From Dehalococcoidia bacterium (lineage in GTDB: Bacteria > Chloroflexota > Dehalococcoidia > SZUA-161), in assembly GCA_030619685.1 (NCBI GenBank), contig JAUXAX010000008.1, positions 1-60,666 of the forward strand: a stretch of DNA of 60,666 bases. The letters run 5' to 3'. Of this stretch, positions 49,483-57,854 are shown in pieces (positions within the stretch are counted from its first letter, which is position 1; each line of letters starts with the position of its first letter). Below the pieces are notes generated by a model that was not told the DNA's origin, did not search any database, and was given only the letters and a program-made list of their open reading frames with translations. The translations under genes were made by a program, and so were the position numbers.

Positions 49483-50786
49483 ACGTTGGGATTATCGGTG
49501 CCGGTATCGCCGGGCTTACCGCAGCCTACGAACTTGGCAAAGCGGGACACGAGGTAGCCCTCTTCGAAAAGGAGGCATACCTTGGCGGGCAGGCGGCTAC
49601 CTTCGAGGTCGCAGGGAAACGCCTGGAGAGGTTCTACCACCATATTTTCGTTAGCGATGTTGATATAGTAAACCTAATGGCGGAGCTTGGGTTGGCAGAT
49701 AGACTGATTTGGGAGGAATCAAAGGTTGGCTTCTGGTACCGGGGAAGGATATACGACTTTGTCACTCCCTTGGACCTCCTCAGGTTCAGCCCGATAGGTT
49801 TTCTTGATCGGCTTCGCCTCGGTGTCGCGGGCCTCTACCTACGGTGGTTTAAGGACTGGCATCGGTTTGAGGGCATTACTGCCAAGGAGTGGATCACAAG
49901 GTATGCAGGCAGGCGAAACTATGAGGTGGTTTGGGGGCCGCTATTGCGGAGCAAATTCGGTCAGAGCTCTGATGAGGTTGGCATGGTTTGGTTCTGGGGC
50001 AAGGTTCATTTGCGCTTTGCTTCACGCAGCAAGGTGGTAGGCCGGGAGCGGCTTGGCTACCTCAATGGGAGTTTTGGGAATTTGATCGATGCCTTAGCCC
50101 AGCGAATTCTGACTTCAGGAGGGGGAATCCATCCAAATTCTCCAGTAAGCCGGGTAGTTGTCGAGCAGGGAAGAGCAGTAGGTTTGGAGGTAGGCCATGG
50201 TGATGCTGCAGGCTTCCATCCCTTTGAGGCAATCATAGCCACTGTGCCCTCGACGACCTTTCTCAATCTCGTACCCCAGCTTGCCAGTGACTACGCGGCA
50301 AAGCTCAAGAAGACACGCTACCAGGCGGCTGTTTGCCTTGTTCTGATTTTGAAGAAGTCACTATCACACATCTATTGGCTTAACATTAGTGATCCTTCCA
50401 TTCCCTTCGTTGCCGCCATTGAACACACAAACTTTATCGATGGATCGGTCTATGGCGGCAAGCACATTCTCTATCTATCAAACTATCTAGCCGAAGATAG
50501 CCCTCTCTATCAGGCAGGCGTTGATGAGTTGCTGGCAGCATACCTTCCTCATCTAAAGCGGATCAACCCGCAGTTCGAACCCGGGTGGATTGAAGGCTGT
50601 CATCTGTTCGCCGACGATGCCGGCCAGCCGATAGTCGGTACCAATTACTCACGACAAATCCCCGAACACCGTACCCCTATCGCCGGGCTTTACCTGGCCA
50701 ATACCACTCAGATCTATCCAGAGGACCGGGGCATGAACTACAGCGTTCGCCTGGGAATGACCATAAGCAAGATGGCAGCAGAGTAG
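49479..50786 (+). CDS. FAD-dependent amine oxidase/desaturase-like oxidoreductase
   Basis: A 435-residue NAD(P)/FAD-dependent oxidoreductase. MNVGIIGAGIAGLTAAYELGKAG is the GxGxxG Rossmann motif, and ALFEKEAYLGGQAAT the adenine/ribose-binding Glu and following GG. ATVPSTTFL and the C-terminal GLYLANTTQIYPEDRGMNY bind the flavin. Relatives are protoporphyrinogen oxidase, phytoene desaturase and UDP-galactopyranose mutase-like proteins. Translation is likely coupled to the flippase-like protein, so a role on a polyprenyl lipid or a sugar-lipid is likely. The start overlaps the previous stop; about 70 bases separate its end from the convergent SDR gene. Confidence 0.86.
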   Translation: MNVGIIGAGIAGLTAAYELGKAGHEVALFEKEAYLGGQAATFEVAGKRLERFYHHIFVSDVDIVNLMAELGLADRLIWEESKVGFWYRGRIYDFVTPLDLLRFSPIGFLDRLRLGVAGLYLRWFKDWHRFEGITAKEWITRYAGRRNYEVVWGPLLRSKFGQSSDEVGMVWFWGKVHLRFASRSKVVGRERLGYLNGSFGNLIDALAQRILTSGGGIHPNSPVSRVVVEQGRAVGLEVGHGDAAGFHPFEAIIATVPSTTFLNLVPQLASDYAAKLKKTRYQAAVCLVLILKKSLSHIYWLNISDPSIPFVAAIEHTNFIDGSVYGGKHILYLSNYLAEDSPLYQAGVDELLAAYLPHLKRINPQFEPGWIEGCHLFADDAGQPIVGTNYSRQIPEHRTPIAGLYLANTTQIYPEDRGMNYSVRLGMTISKMAAE

Positions 50787-50854
50787 CGTTCAGTTTGTTC
50801 ATGATTTTCCCTGCTGGATTGCAGCTGAGAAAGGAATGCAGCCTCTGCACAGGA

Positions 50855-51787
50855 CTAGGACTTCGGTGGCTGGGGTGGTGCGGGGTTCACCAGCCCGGCT
50901 GCTAGTGTGCTGGGCACAATGGCTGACAGCTCATCGAGAGTCCATCTCCCCTTTTTGCTGTAGGCAGTCTTGATTTCTTCCGGCTCGGAGTAGAGGGCTA
51001 TCTTGTCCCCACTGATGAGGAAGGTACGCCCGTTTATGTTGGCAGCCTCATCGGTTGCAAGGTATATGACGAATGGGACGATTTCCTCAGGCTGCGGCAG
51101 GGAGCCAATCACGTCCGCCCCTGGAGGCAGTGCGGTGCCTTCGGCCTTTGCCTTTTCAATAGCAGCCTCCAGCTCCGGAGATACCGTAATTCTCGTCGCA
51201 GCGCGTGGCCGAACGGCATTGCAGGTTACCCCGTATCTGCCCATGTCCCGGGCCACTGTCCTGGTGAAACCGATGACTCCCTCTTTAGCAGCGCTGTAGT
51301 TGGCTTGACCCATGTTCCCCAGACCCGCTTCAGAGGAGGTGTTTATTATGCGCCCGCTTCTCTGTTGTCTGAATATCACGCACGCGGGTTTAGTGCAATT
51401 GTAGAGTCCGTACAGGTCAACCTTCAAAACAATGTCCCATTCCTCAGGGCTCATATTGTAGATCATCCGATCTCTGTAAAGGCCAGCATTGTTCACCAGG
51501 ATATCCAACCTGCCAAAGGCATCGATAGCGGTCTTGATGATGTTCTCCCCACCCTCCGTGCTGGCTACATCATCGTAGTTGGCAACCGCTTCTCCACCTT
51601 TGTCCTTGATTTCCTTGACCACATCGTCTGCGGGCGAGGTTGACTTTCCTGAACCATCGGGCTCGCTTCCCAAGTCGTTAACCACCACCTTGGCACCTTC
51701 CTCAGCTAACAAGAGCGCCTCAGCCCTGCCAATGCCTCGGCCAGCGCCGGTGACTACAGCCACCTTGCTCTTTAGTCTGTCTGCCAT
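50855..51787 (-). CDS. Short-chain dehydrogenase/reductase (peroxisomal MFE-like)
   Basis: A 310-residue SDR. TGAGRGIGRAEALLLAEEGA is the NAD(P)-binding motif, LVNNAGLYRDRMIY the NNAG strand, and the catalytic triad appears as INTSSEAG (Ser), then ANYSAAKEG (Tyr-x3-Lys, YSAAK). The segment GSEPDGSGKSTSPAD after strand 2 is typical of the 17beta-HSD4/MFE-type (3R)-hydroxyacyl-CoA dehydrogenase branch. It probably oxidises a hydroxyacyl thioester; the exact substrate is not known. The C-terminal ~45 residues are an extension. It is a single gene; 51788-52002 before gpsA is intergenic and holds two repeats. Confidence 0.88.
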   Translation of the reverse strand: MADRLKSKVAVVTGAGRGIGRAEALLLAEEGAKVVVNDLGSEPDGSGKSTSPADDVVKEIKDKGGEAVANYDDVASTEGGENIIKTAIDAFGRLDILVNNAGLYRDRMIYNMSPEEWDIVLKVDLYGLYNCTKPACVIFRQQRSGRIINTSSEAGLGNMGQANYSAAKEGVIGFTRTVARDMGRYGVTCNAVRPRAATRITVSPELEAAIEKAKAEGTALPPGADVIGSLPQPEEIVPFVIYLATDEAANINGRTFLISGDKIALYSEPEEIKTAYSKKGRWTLDELSAIVPSTLAAGLVNPAPPQPPKS

Positions 51788-51840
51788 CTTTTCTTTTGAC
51801 CTCCTAGTCTCTTTTTGCGAGTCTTCAGCTATCAGCTTTG

Positions 51841-51910
51841 CAAATGTTCTAAGTGCTACGTTCTAGGTTAACCTTGAACTTAGAACCTAGAACCCTAAAA
51901 ACTCGAACAG
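51841..51910. repeat. 69-bp dispersed element, copy 2 (inverted)
   Basis: The inverted partner of 42259-42327, with one base difference over about 69 positions. Together the two copies bracket a 9.5-kb block containing rnc, ftsY, the surface-glycan genes and the SDR. Confidence 0.8.
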
Positions 51911-51928
51911 GGTCGCAAAATCTCCCTA

Positions 51929-51962
51929 AATCCCCCTTTTCTAAAGGGGGACTAAGGGGGAT
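51929..51962. repeat. CCCCCTTT/AAAGGGGG hairpin repeat
   Basis: AATCCCCCTTT and AAAGGGGG make an 8-bp stem (51932-51939 with 51943-51950) with a 3-base loop. A GGGGGATT arm follows, which matches the AATCCCCC on the left, so two nested arms compete. It has the look of a common dispersed repeat and could also act as a terminator for gpsA on the minus strand. Confidence 0.5.
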
Positions 51963-52002
51963 TAGCCGAAAGCTGACGGCTTGAACGCTTATTATTTTAG
52001 CA

Positions 52003-53049
52003 CTATAGATGCTCAATGGCACTACTTAAGATATCGGCGAACTCGTGTTTCAACTCCCGCCCCATTAGCTCTGCTATCCCCTGGCGGACATCATGGCCTT
52101 CATAAAGCACCCGGCATACCTGCTGAGCAATGGGCATCTCCACTTTGAACTCGCCAGCCAGCTTGAGGGCGGCGACAGTGGTGGTAACCCCCTCAGCGAT
52201 GCCCGTCATGGAAGCCGTTATCTCCTGCAGAGGGCGTCCCCTGGCAAGCTCCTGGCCGACATAGCGATTGCGGCTCAGTGGGCTAGCGCAGGTGGCCACC
52301 AGATCCCCCAGGCCAGCAAGGCCAGCGAAGGTCAGCGGGTTGGCGCCTGCCGCCACTCCCAGGCGGGTGATCTCGGCAAGCCCCCGCGTCACCAAGCCAG
52401 CCTTGGTATTATCCCCATACCCCAGGCCGTCGACCATCCCCGCCGCCAGCGCAATAACGTTTTTGAGCACGCCGCCTAACTCCACACCGACAACATCGGT
52501 ATTGACGTAAGCACGAAACAGGGGTGTGGCCACCATCTTTTGCACCCTCGCCGCCACCGAGGCATCGCGGGCAGCAACCACGGTTGTCGCTGGCAGGCCA
52601 CGGGCGATCTCCTTGGACAGGTTAGGTCCGGAGAGGACGCATATATTGGGATGAAAACGACGGTCAAGCTCCTCAGAGATCACCTGTGACATTCGCATGG
52701 CACTATCAAGCTCAAGCCCCTTGGCAGCGCTCAGGATAAGCATAGAGCTATCGAGATGTCCTCTAACCAGTCTCACGTTGGATCTCATATCCTTCGCGGG
52801 CACAGCCAGGATTACCAGACCTGCCCTGTCCAGCGCCTCATCAAGCGAAGCTGTGGCCCGAAGTCCCTCGGGAAATGGGAAGCCGGGGAGGCGCGCGGTG
52901 TTTTCCCGCTCCCGATTCAGCTTCTCCGCTTCCTCCTCGGTTCGCGCCCAGAGGCTGACCCTCATCCCCTTGCGGCGGAGCATTATCCCCAGGGTCGTGC
53001 CCCATTCCGTGGTGCCAATGACAGCGACCTCTTCCATCTCGCGCCTCAC
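52003..53049 (-). CDS. gpsA: Glycerol-3-phosphate dehydrogenase [NAD(P)+]
   Basis: A 348-residue GpsA, which reduces dihydroxyacetone phosphate to sn-glycerol-3-phosphate for phospholipids. The nucleotide loop is VAVIGTTEWGTTLGIML; family members have GAGSWGTALA, so the second Gly is replaced by Thr here. Further marks are LSGPNLSKEIARGLPATTVV, VELGGVLKNVIALAAG with the catalytic Lys, and GLGDLVATCASPLSRN. The start is GTG 53049, overlapping the plsY stop; an ATG at 53037 is possible. It is the last of a der-plsY-gpsA run, which joins G3P supply to its acylation. Confidence 0.92.
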   Translation of the reverse strand: MRREMEEVAVIGTTEWGTTLGIMLRRKGMRVSLWARTEEEAEKLNRERENTARLPGFPFPEGLRATASLDEALDRAGLVILAVPAKDMRSNVRLVRGHLDSSMLILSAAKGLELDSAMRMSQVISEELDRRFHPNICVLSGPNLSKEIARGLPATTVVAARDASVAARVQKMVATPLFRAYVNTDVVGVELGGVLKNVIALAAGMVDGLGYGDNTKAGLVTRGLAEITRLGVAAGANPLTFAGLAGLGDLVATCASPLSRNRYVGQELARGRPLQEITASMTGIAEGVTTTVAALKLAGEFKVEMPIAQQVCRVLYEGHDVRQGIAELMGRELKHEFADILSSAIEHL

Positions 53050-53666
53050 TGAGTTTGTCTCCTCTCACCCCTCCGCCCCAGCTTGCTCTCCGAGCCCGAC
53101 AACAGCCTTGCTATATTATCCCGATGTTGCAAAACAATCAAGGCAGCAGCGACCCCGACATAAATGAGGTACTGTGCCGGAGCCTCGTCCAGAGCCACAA
53201 AAGCAGCCATGATCGCCACCGCACTCAGGCCACCTAGCATGGACCCCAGGGAAACATAGCGAGACACAGCAGCGATAATGACAAAGATCGCAATTCCGGA
53301 AGCGGCAACCAGCGGTGCCATCGCAAAAAGTCCGCCCACTGAAGTGGCAACGCCACGTCCACCACGGAACCTGATGAACACCGACCAGTTATGCCCAGCG
53401 ACGGCGGCGAAGCCCGTAGCCATCTCCCCAACAGGGGACCCCAGGACGTACCTGGCAAGGAGAACGGCAATCACACCCTTAAGCACATCGGCGACTAGGG
53501 CTACAGCAGCAGCCCTGGTGCCAAGAGTGCGCAACACATTGGCGGTACCAGTCTTGCCACTGCCATATTCCCTGACATCCACACCGCGAAGCTTCCCCAG
53601 TATCAGCCCGGAGGGAATAGAGCCAATCAGGTAACTGCCGATGACCACGGCAGCGAACTCGATCAT
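53046..53666 (-). CDS. plsY: Acyl-phosphate:glycerol-3-phosphate acyltransferase
   Basis: A 206-residue membrane enzyme with about five helices. It transfers an acyl group from acyl-phosphate to glycerol-3-phosphate. The three PlsY motifs are visible: SIPSGLILGKLRGVDVREYGSGKTGTANV, then GHNWSVFIRFRGGRGVATSVGG, and a third Gly-rich segment VSLGSMLGGLSAV. Because FakA/DegV (9-11 kb) make acyl-phosphate, the two systems meet here. The ATG overlaps the der stop by 4 bases, and the stop overlaps the gpsA GTG. Confidence 0.94.
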   Translation of the reverse strand: MIEFAAVVIGSYLIGSIPSGLILGKLRGVDVREYGSGKTGTANVLRTLGTRAAAVALVADVLKGVIAVLLARYVLGSPVGEMATGFAAVAGHNWSVFIRFRGGRGVATSVGGLFAMAPLVAASGIAIFVIIAAVSRYVSLGSMLGGLSAVAIMAAFVALDEAPAQYLIYVGVAAALIVLQHRDNIARLLSGSESKLGRRGERRQTQ

Positions 53667-54982
53667 CCTTTGCCCTTTCGCTTGAAGACAAGCTTCAGCG
53701 GGATGCCGGCAAAGCCGAAAGCCTCACGAAGCTTATTCTCCAGGTACCGCTGATAGGAAAAGTGAAGCAGCCTGGGATCGTTTACAAAGAAAACGAAGGT
53801 TGGCGGGTTGACCTCGGCCTGGGTGACGTACGAGACCTTGAGCTGTCTCCCCCGCACCGAGGGAGGCGAATGAGCCGCCAGGATCCGACCCATCTCTTCG
53901 TTCAACAAGGCTGTGGGAAGGCGCTTCTGCCTGTCCTGGGAAATCCCCTTGGCCGTGGGCAATACCTGGTCGATACCGCTTCCGAACTGGGCTGAAACAA
54001 ACAATATGGGTATACCCGGGAAGAATTTGAGCCTCTGCAGGATCTCCGTGGTACACGCGGCCGCGTCTATTCCCAGCTCGCCGGCTAGGTCCCACTTATT
54101 CACCACCAGCACCATCCCCTTTAGCGCCTGATGGATATAGCCAGCGATGTGGGTGTCCTGCGCAGTAATCACCTCGGCAGCCTCGGTTACCAAAATGGCG
54201 ACATCCGCCCTCGAAATAGCGCGAAGAGAGCGCATCACGCTGTAGCGTTCGATCCCCCCTTCAATCCGACCGCGGCGGCGAATCCCGGCGGTATCGATAA
54301 ACAAGATGGGCTCACCGTCGTACTGGAATACGGTATCTATGGCGTCACGGGTCGTCCCCGGGGTCTCGCTCACAATCGCCCTCTCCTGGCCAAGGATGGT
54401 ATTGAGCAGCATCGATTTGCCTACATTGGGACGGCCGACGATGGCGATCTTCAACATCCCCGGCTCTTCCTCTATGGGGGTGGGTGGAAGCAACCTGGCG
54501 GCGACCTCATCCAGCAAGTCTGAAACGCCAGTACCGTGATGGGCGCTGATCGCTATCGGCTCGCCGATGCCCAGCTCGTGGAACTGAAACGCCTGATCGC
54601 GACGCTGGTCGTTGTCCGCCTTATTCACCGCCAGGAGGATCGGCTTCTGCGAGCGCCTGAGCGCCTCAGCCACCTCAGAATCGGAGAGAGTCACCCCCTC
54701 CAGAACATCCACCATAAAGATGATGACCTCCGCCTCCTCGATGGCCGCTTCAGCCTGATACTGCACCTTTTGCCGCAGGCTGGAGTCAGGCCTGGGCTCG
54801 AGCCCGCCGGTGTCGATCAGGGTTAGCTCGTGGTCCCCCCAGAAGATGTCGGCATAGACCCTGTCGCGGGTGGTGCCCGGAAGGTCCTCGACGATAGCGA
54901 GGCGCTCGCCGACCAGGCGGTTAAACAGCGTTGACTTGCCTACGTTGGGTCGGCCCACGATGGCGACGATAGGTCTGGTCAC
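53663..54982 (-). CDS. der: Ribosome-assembly GTPase Der (EngA)
   Basis: A 439-residue protein with two GTPase domains in tandem and a C-terminal KH-like domain, needed for 50S maturation. G1 motifs GRPNVGKSTLFNRLV and GRPNVGKSMLLNTIL, G3 motifs DTGGL and DTAGIRRRG, and G4 motifs NKAD and NKWD are all present. The KH-like region ends with LKLVFKRKGKG, rich in Lys. The ATG overlaps the argF stop by 4 bases. It is in a tight minus-strand run argF-der-plsY-gpsA, which looks like one operon. Confidence 0.96.
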   Translation of the reverse strand: MTRPIVAIVGRPNVGKSTLFNRLVGERLAIVEDLPGTTRDRVYADIFWGDHELTLIDTGGLEPRPDSSLRQKVQYQAEAAIEEAEVIIFMVDVLEGVTLSDSEVAEALRRSQKPILLAVNKADNDQRRDQAFQFHELGIGEPIAISAHHGTGVSDLLDEVAARLLPPTPIEEEPGMLKIAIVGRPNVGKSMLLNTILGQERAIVSETPGTTRDAIDTVFQYDGEPILFIDTAGIRRRGRIEGGIERYSVMRSLRAISRADVAILVTEAAEVITAQDTHIAGYIHQALKGMVLVVNKWDLAGELGIDAAACTTEILQRLKFFPGIPILFVSAQFGSGIDQVLPTAKGISQDRQKRLPTALLNEEMGRILAAHSPPSVRGRQLKVSYVTQAEVNPPTFVFFVNDPRLLHFSYQRYLENKLREAFGFAGIPLKLVFKRKGKG

Positions 54983-56103
54983 GGCTTACCTTTCTCCAGT
55001 TCGCGGGCGTGCTCATAGGCGGCGAGGGCTTGTTTCCACTGCCCCAGCTTCTCCAGAGCCACGCCTTTGTTGTACCACGCCTCGGCATAATCGGGCTTCA
55101 GCCGCAACGCCTCCTCAAGGCAGGCCAGAGCCTCCTCAAGCCGATTAAGATTCCCCAGAGCTATGCCTTTGTTGCACCATGCCTCGGCATGATCCGGCTT
55201 GCGGTAGAGATCCTCTAGAATCGCCTTTTGAACGTGCAGCCTGTTCTCCGCCTGGTCGAAGACTACCGACTGGGGCGAGTCGATGAGCCCGGGGGCAATC
55301 TCCTCGTCGTGGTGCGCTGGCAGCGGGTGCATCAAAATGGCGTCCTCTGCTGCCAGCGACAGTAGCTCGGCAGTGACCTGATAGCCAGCGAAATCCTCGC
55401 GCCGCTTCCCTGCCGCTGCCTCTTGCCCCATGCTTGTCCAGACGTCGGTGTAGACCACGTCAGCGCCTTCAGCCGCAGCCTTAGGCTGCTCAACACGGAG
55501 GACTTTGCTACCCTGCGCGAGATCGCGCCCCAAGGCCGCAATCTCATCTGAAACCTCATAACCCTTGGGAGAGGCAATCCTGAAGTTCATTCCCACCAGG
55601 GCAGAGGCAAGCAAAAGGCTACTAGCGACATTGTTGCCATCGCCGATGAAGGCAAGAGTCAAGCCCTTCAGTTCACCTTTCTTCTCGTAGATAGTCAGAA
55701 GATCGGCGAGGGCCTGGCAGGGGTGCTCCTTGTCCGAGAGGGCGTTGATAACAGGTACGGTCGCATGCTCTGCCAGCGACTCCACAGTAGCATGAGAGAA
55801 GGTGCGAGCGGCAATAACGTTGACATAACGACTAAGCGTCCGAGCCACGTCCGAGACAGACTCTCTACTCCCCAAGCCGACTTCGCTCTGGAAAAGATAG
55901 ATGGTATGTCCCCCGAGCTGATGCATGGCGATATCAAAGCTGACCCTGGTGCGCAGAGAAGGCTTCTCAAAGAGCAAGGCTAAAGTCTGTCCCGCAAGGG
56001 CAGAGCTAATGCCTTGCCGCTTCATTTCGACAGCGTTGTTGATGATGCGCCAGGCATCCTCCGGCGCAAGGTCGCCTATAGAGAGCAAGTCTTTCCCCTT
56101 CAT
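54979..56103 (-). CDS. argF: Ornithine carbamoyltransferase with C-terminal TPR repeats
   Basis: Residues 1-302 are a transcarbamoylase: FEKPSLRTRVSF (carbamoyl-phosphate site), HPCQALADLLTI, FIGDGNNVA, TDVWTSMGQE and the loop MHPLPAHHDEEI (259-262). The Cys of the usual HCLP is Pro, so ornithine contact may be altered; citrulline synthesis fits best since no other argF is in view. Residues 303-370 are two TPR units (AEAWCNKGIALGNLNRLEEA, AEAWYNKGVALEKLGQWKQA), absent from normal ArgF (~310 residues). They may mediate binding to another arg enzyme or regulation. It heads the der-plsY-gpsA run. Confidence 0.9.
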   Translation of the reverse strand: MKGKDLLSIGDLAPEDAWRIINNAVEMKRQGISSALAGQTLALLFEKPSLRTRVSFDIAMHQLGGHTIYLFQSEVGLGSRESVSDVARTLSRYVNVIAARTFSHATVESLAEHATVPVINALSDKEHPCQALADLLTIYEKKGELKGLTLAFIGDGNNVASSLLLASALVGMNFRIASPKGYEVSDEIAALGRDLAQGSKVLRVEQPKAAAEGADVVYTDVWTSMGQEAAAGKRREDFAGYQVTAELLSLAAEDAILMHPLPAHHDEEIAPGLIDSPQSVVFDQAENRLHVQKAILEDLYRKPDHAEAWCNKGIALGNLNRLEEALACLEEALRLKPDYAEAWYNKGVALEKLGQWKQALAAYEHARELEKGKP

Positions 56104-56234
56104 GCTTCTCTCCCTTCACTACCATCTTAAGAGTTCTTAAGAGTTAAGTATAATACAACGCAGCAGGCTTCGCCACCAGCAGCGGGCTTGTTAGGACTCT
56201 ATCCTCAATGATATAATAGCCGCGATTTCGGCCG

Positions 56235-57590
56235 ATGAACTACCCCGCAGCCGTTGACTTTATCCTGGAACGTACCGACTATGAGAGGTGGCCAGGATAC
56301 GCCTATGCCAACAGGTTCGACCTGAGGCGGATGGAAGACCTGCTGCGTCGCTTGGGCGACCCCCATCTCAGCGCCAGGTCTGTTCACATCGCCGGCTCCA
56401 AGGGCAAGGGCAGTACCGCAGCCATGATCGCTGCGGGGCTTCGCGCTGCCGGTCGTAAAACCGGCCTTTACACCTCCCCCCACCTCATTACCCTCCGCGA
56501 ACGGATTAACGTGGATGGAAAACCGGTTCTCAAGCGAGAACTGGCAGATGTAGTAGCCAGACTGCGACCCCATGCTCAAGAAATGGACCGTGACCGCACC
56601 TATGGGGAACTTACCACCTTCGAGCTACTAACCGCCGCCGCTTTCCTCCACTTTCAGCAGAAGGGCGTCGATTTTCAGGTGCTGGAGACAGGACTGGGGG
56701 GAAGACTTGACGCCACCAATGTGGTGACTCCTGAGGTCTGCGTGATTACCTCGATAAGCCTTGATCACCAGGAGGTATTGGGCAATACCCTGGCACAGAT
56801 CGCCGCTGAAAAGGCGGGCATCATCAAGCCAGGGACTCCTGTAGTCAGTTCACCACAAGCCAGAGAGGCAGCGACGGTGATCAGGGAGACCTGCCTCGAA
56901 AGAGGGGCCAGACTGATCGCCGTGGGCAGCGATATCTCCTGGCAAGAGATTAGCGCCAACCTTTCAGGGCAATCCCTGGAGGTCAAAGGGACCAGAGGCT
57001 CCTACCACCTCACCCTACCCCTGCTTGGCTCCTACCAGTTGCAGAATGCTGCCACAGCGGTTGCCACTTTGGAGGCCCTGGATGTCCCTAGGGAGAGCAT
57101 AGAGGTCGGATTGGCCAATACCTGTTGGCCGGGTCGCCTGCAAATTATCAGACGCAGACCGATGTTGGTCGTCGATGGCGCCCATAGCGGTGATTCGGCA
57201 AGGAAGCTCAAAGAAGCCCTTGACCAGCACTTCCACTTTGACCACTTAATACTTATAATAGGGACATCGGGCGACAAGGATATGTCTGGGATCGTAGCTG
57301 AGCTTGCGCCGATGGCCGATAGCGTTATTGCGACACGGTCTCGCCACCCGCGAGCTACCACCGCCGAGGGGGTGGCTGGTGAGTTCGCTCGCCAAGGGCT
57401 AAGGGCCGAGGTGGCAGAGGACGTCGCCCAGGCCATAGCGAAGGCGCAGGCGAAAGCAGGAGAGCGGGACCTTATCTGCGCCACCGGCTCACTATTCCTC
57501 GTCGGCGAGGTGATAGAAAACGTTAGGGGCTTGCGTCCAGAGCTCTACCCCCTAATGAAGAGGCAGGAAACAGGCGATGCAGCGAGGTAA
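56235..57590 (+). CDS. folC: Folylpolyglutamate synthase / dihydrofolate synthase
   Basis: A 451-residue Mur-ligase-fold enzyme that adds glutamates to folates, or the first Glu to dihydropteroate. Marks are HIAGSKGKGSTAAMI (P-loop), KTGLYTSPHLITLRERI, the VITSISLDHQEVLGNTLAQIAAEKAGI segment with the Lys and acidic ligands, and LVVDGAHSGDSARKL of the C-terminal domain. The ATG lies about 130 bases from the divergent argF ATG; no strong promoter was found between. The C-terminal tail after residue 425 is short and of low conservation. Confidence 0.93.
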   Translation: MNYPAAVDFILERTDYERWPGYAYANRFDLRRMEDLLRRLGDPHLSARSVHIAGSKGKGSTAAMIAAGLRAAGRKTGLYTSPHLITLRERINVDGKPVLKRELADVVARLRPHAQEMDRDRTYGELTTFELLTAAAFLHFQQKGVDFQVLETGLGGRLDATNVVTPEVCVITSISLDHQEVLGNTLAQIAAEKAGIIKPGTPVVSSPQAREAATVIRETCLERGARLIAVGSDISWQEISANLSGQSLEVKGTRGSYHLTLPLLGSYQLQNAATAVATLEALDVPRESIEVGLANTCWPGRLQIIRRRPMLVVDGAHSGDSARKLKEALDQHFHFDHLILIIGTSGDKDMSGIVAELAPMADSVIATRSRHPRATTAEGVAGEFARQGLRAEVAEDVAQAIAKAQAKAGERDLICATGSLFLVGEVIENVRGLRPELYPLMKRQETGDAAR

Positions 57591-57854
57591 GCCGTGTCCG
57601 CGGCCGGTTGACCGTGTCGGGATACGAGAAAATGAGGTAAAATGCAAAGTGTCTTGGTGGGAATAGCAAGAGGGTGAGCGGTGAGATGAAATACCAACTT
57701 CTTTTGGTGAGAGGTTTCAAACATATGACTGAAAAAGAGTATTCGGAGTAGAGAGTGGATTATGAGAGGGTTAGCCAAATGCTAACCAAACTTGGGGGTC
57801 TTTAGCAAAACAACGGATACGGGTCACGTATCCGGGACACGATACGAGGGGGTC
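57591..57854 (+). promoter_or_regulatory. fabF leader with two hairpins and four GATACG boxes
   Basis: In this 264-base leader GGTTAGC/GCTAACC (57769-57775 and 57781-57787) form a 7-bp stem. The TTAGC at 57802-57806 could pair with the GCTAA at 57781-57785 instead, so two structures exclude each other. Next is GGATACG (57815-57821) with CGTATCC (57827-57833), a 7-bp stem. GATACG occurs at 57621, 57816, 57827-57832 (inverted) and 57841, the last just before GGGGG of the ribosome site. This looks like an attenuator or operator array; no protein gene is here. Confidence 0.45.
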
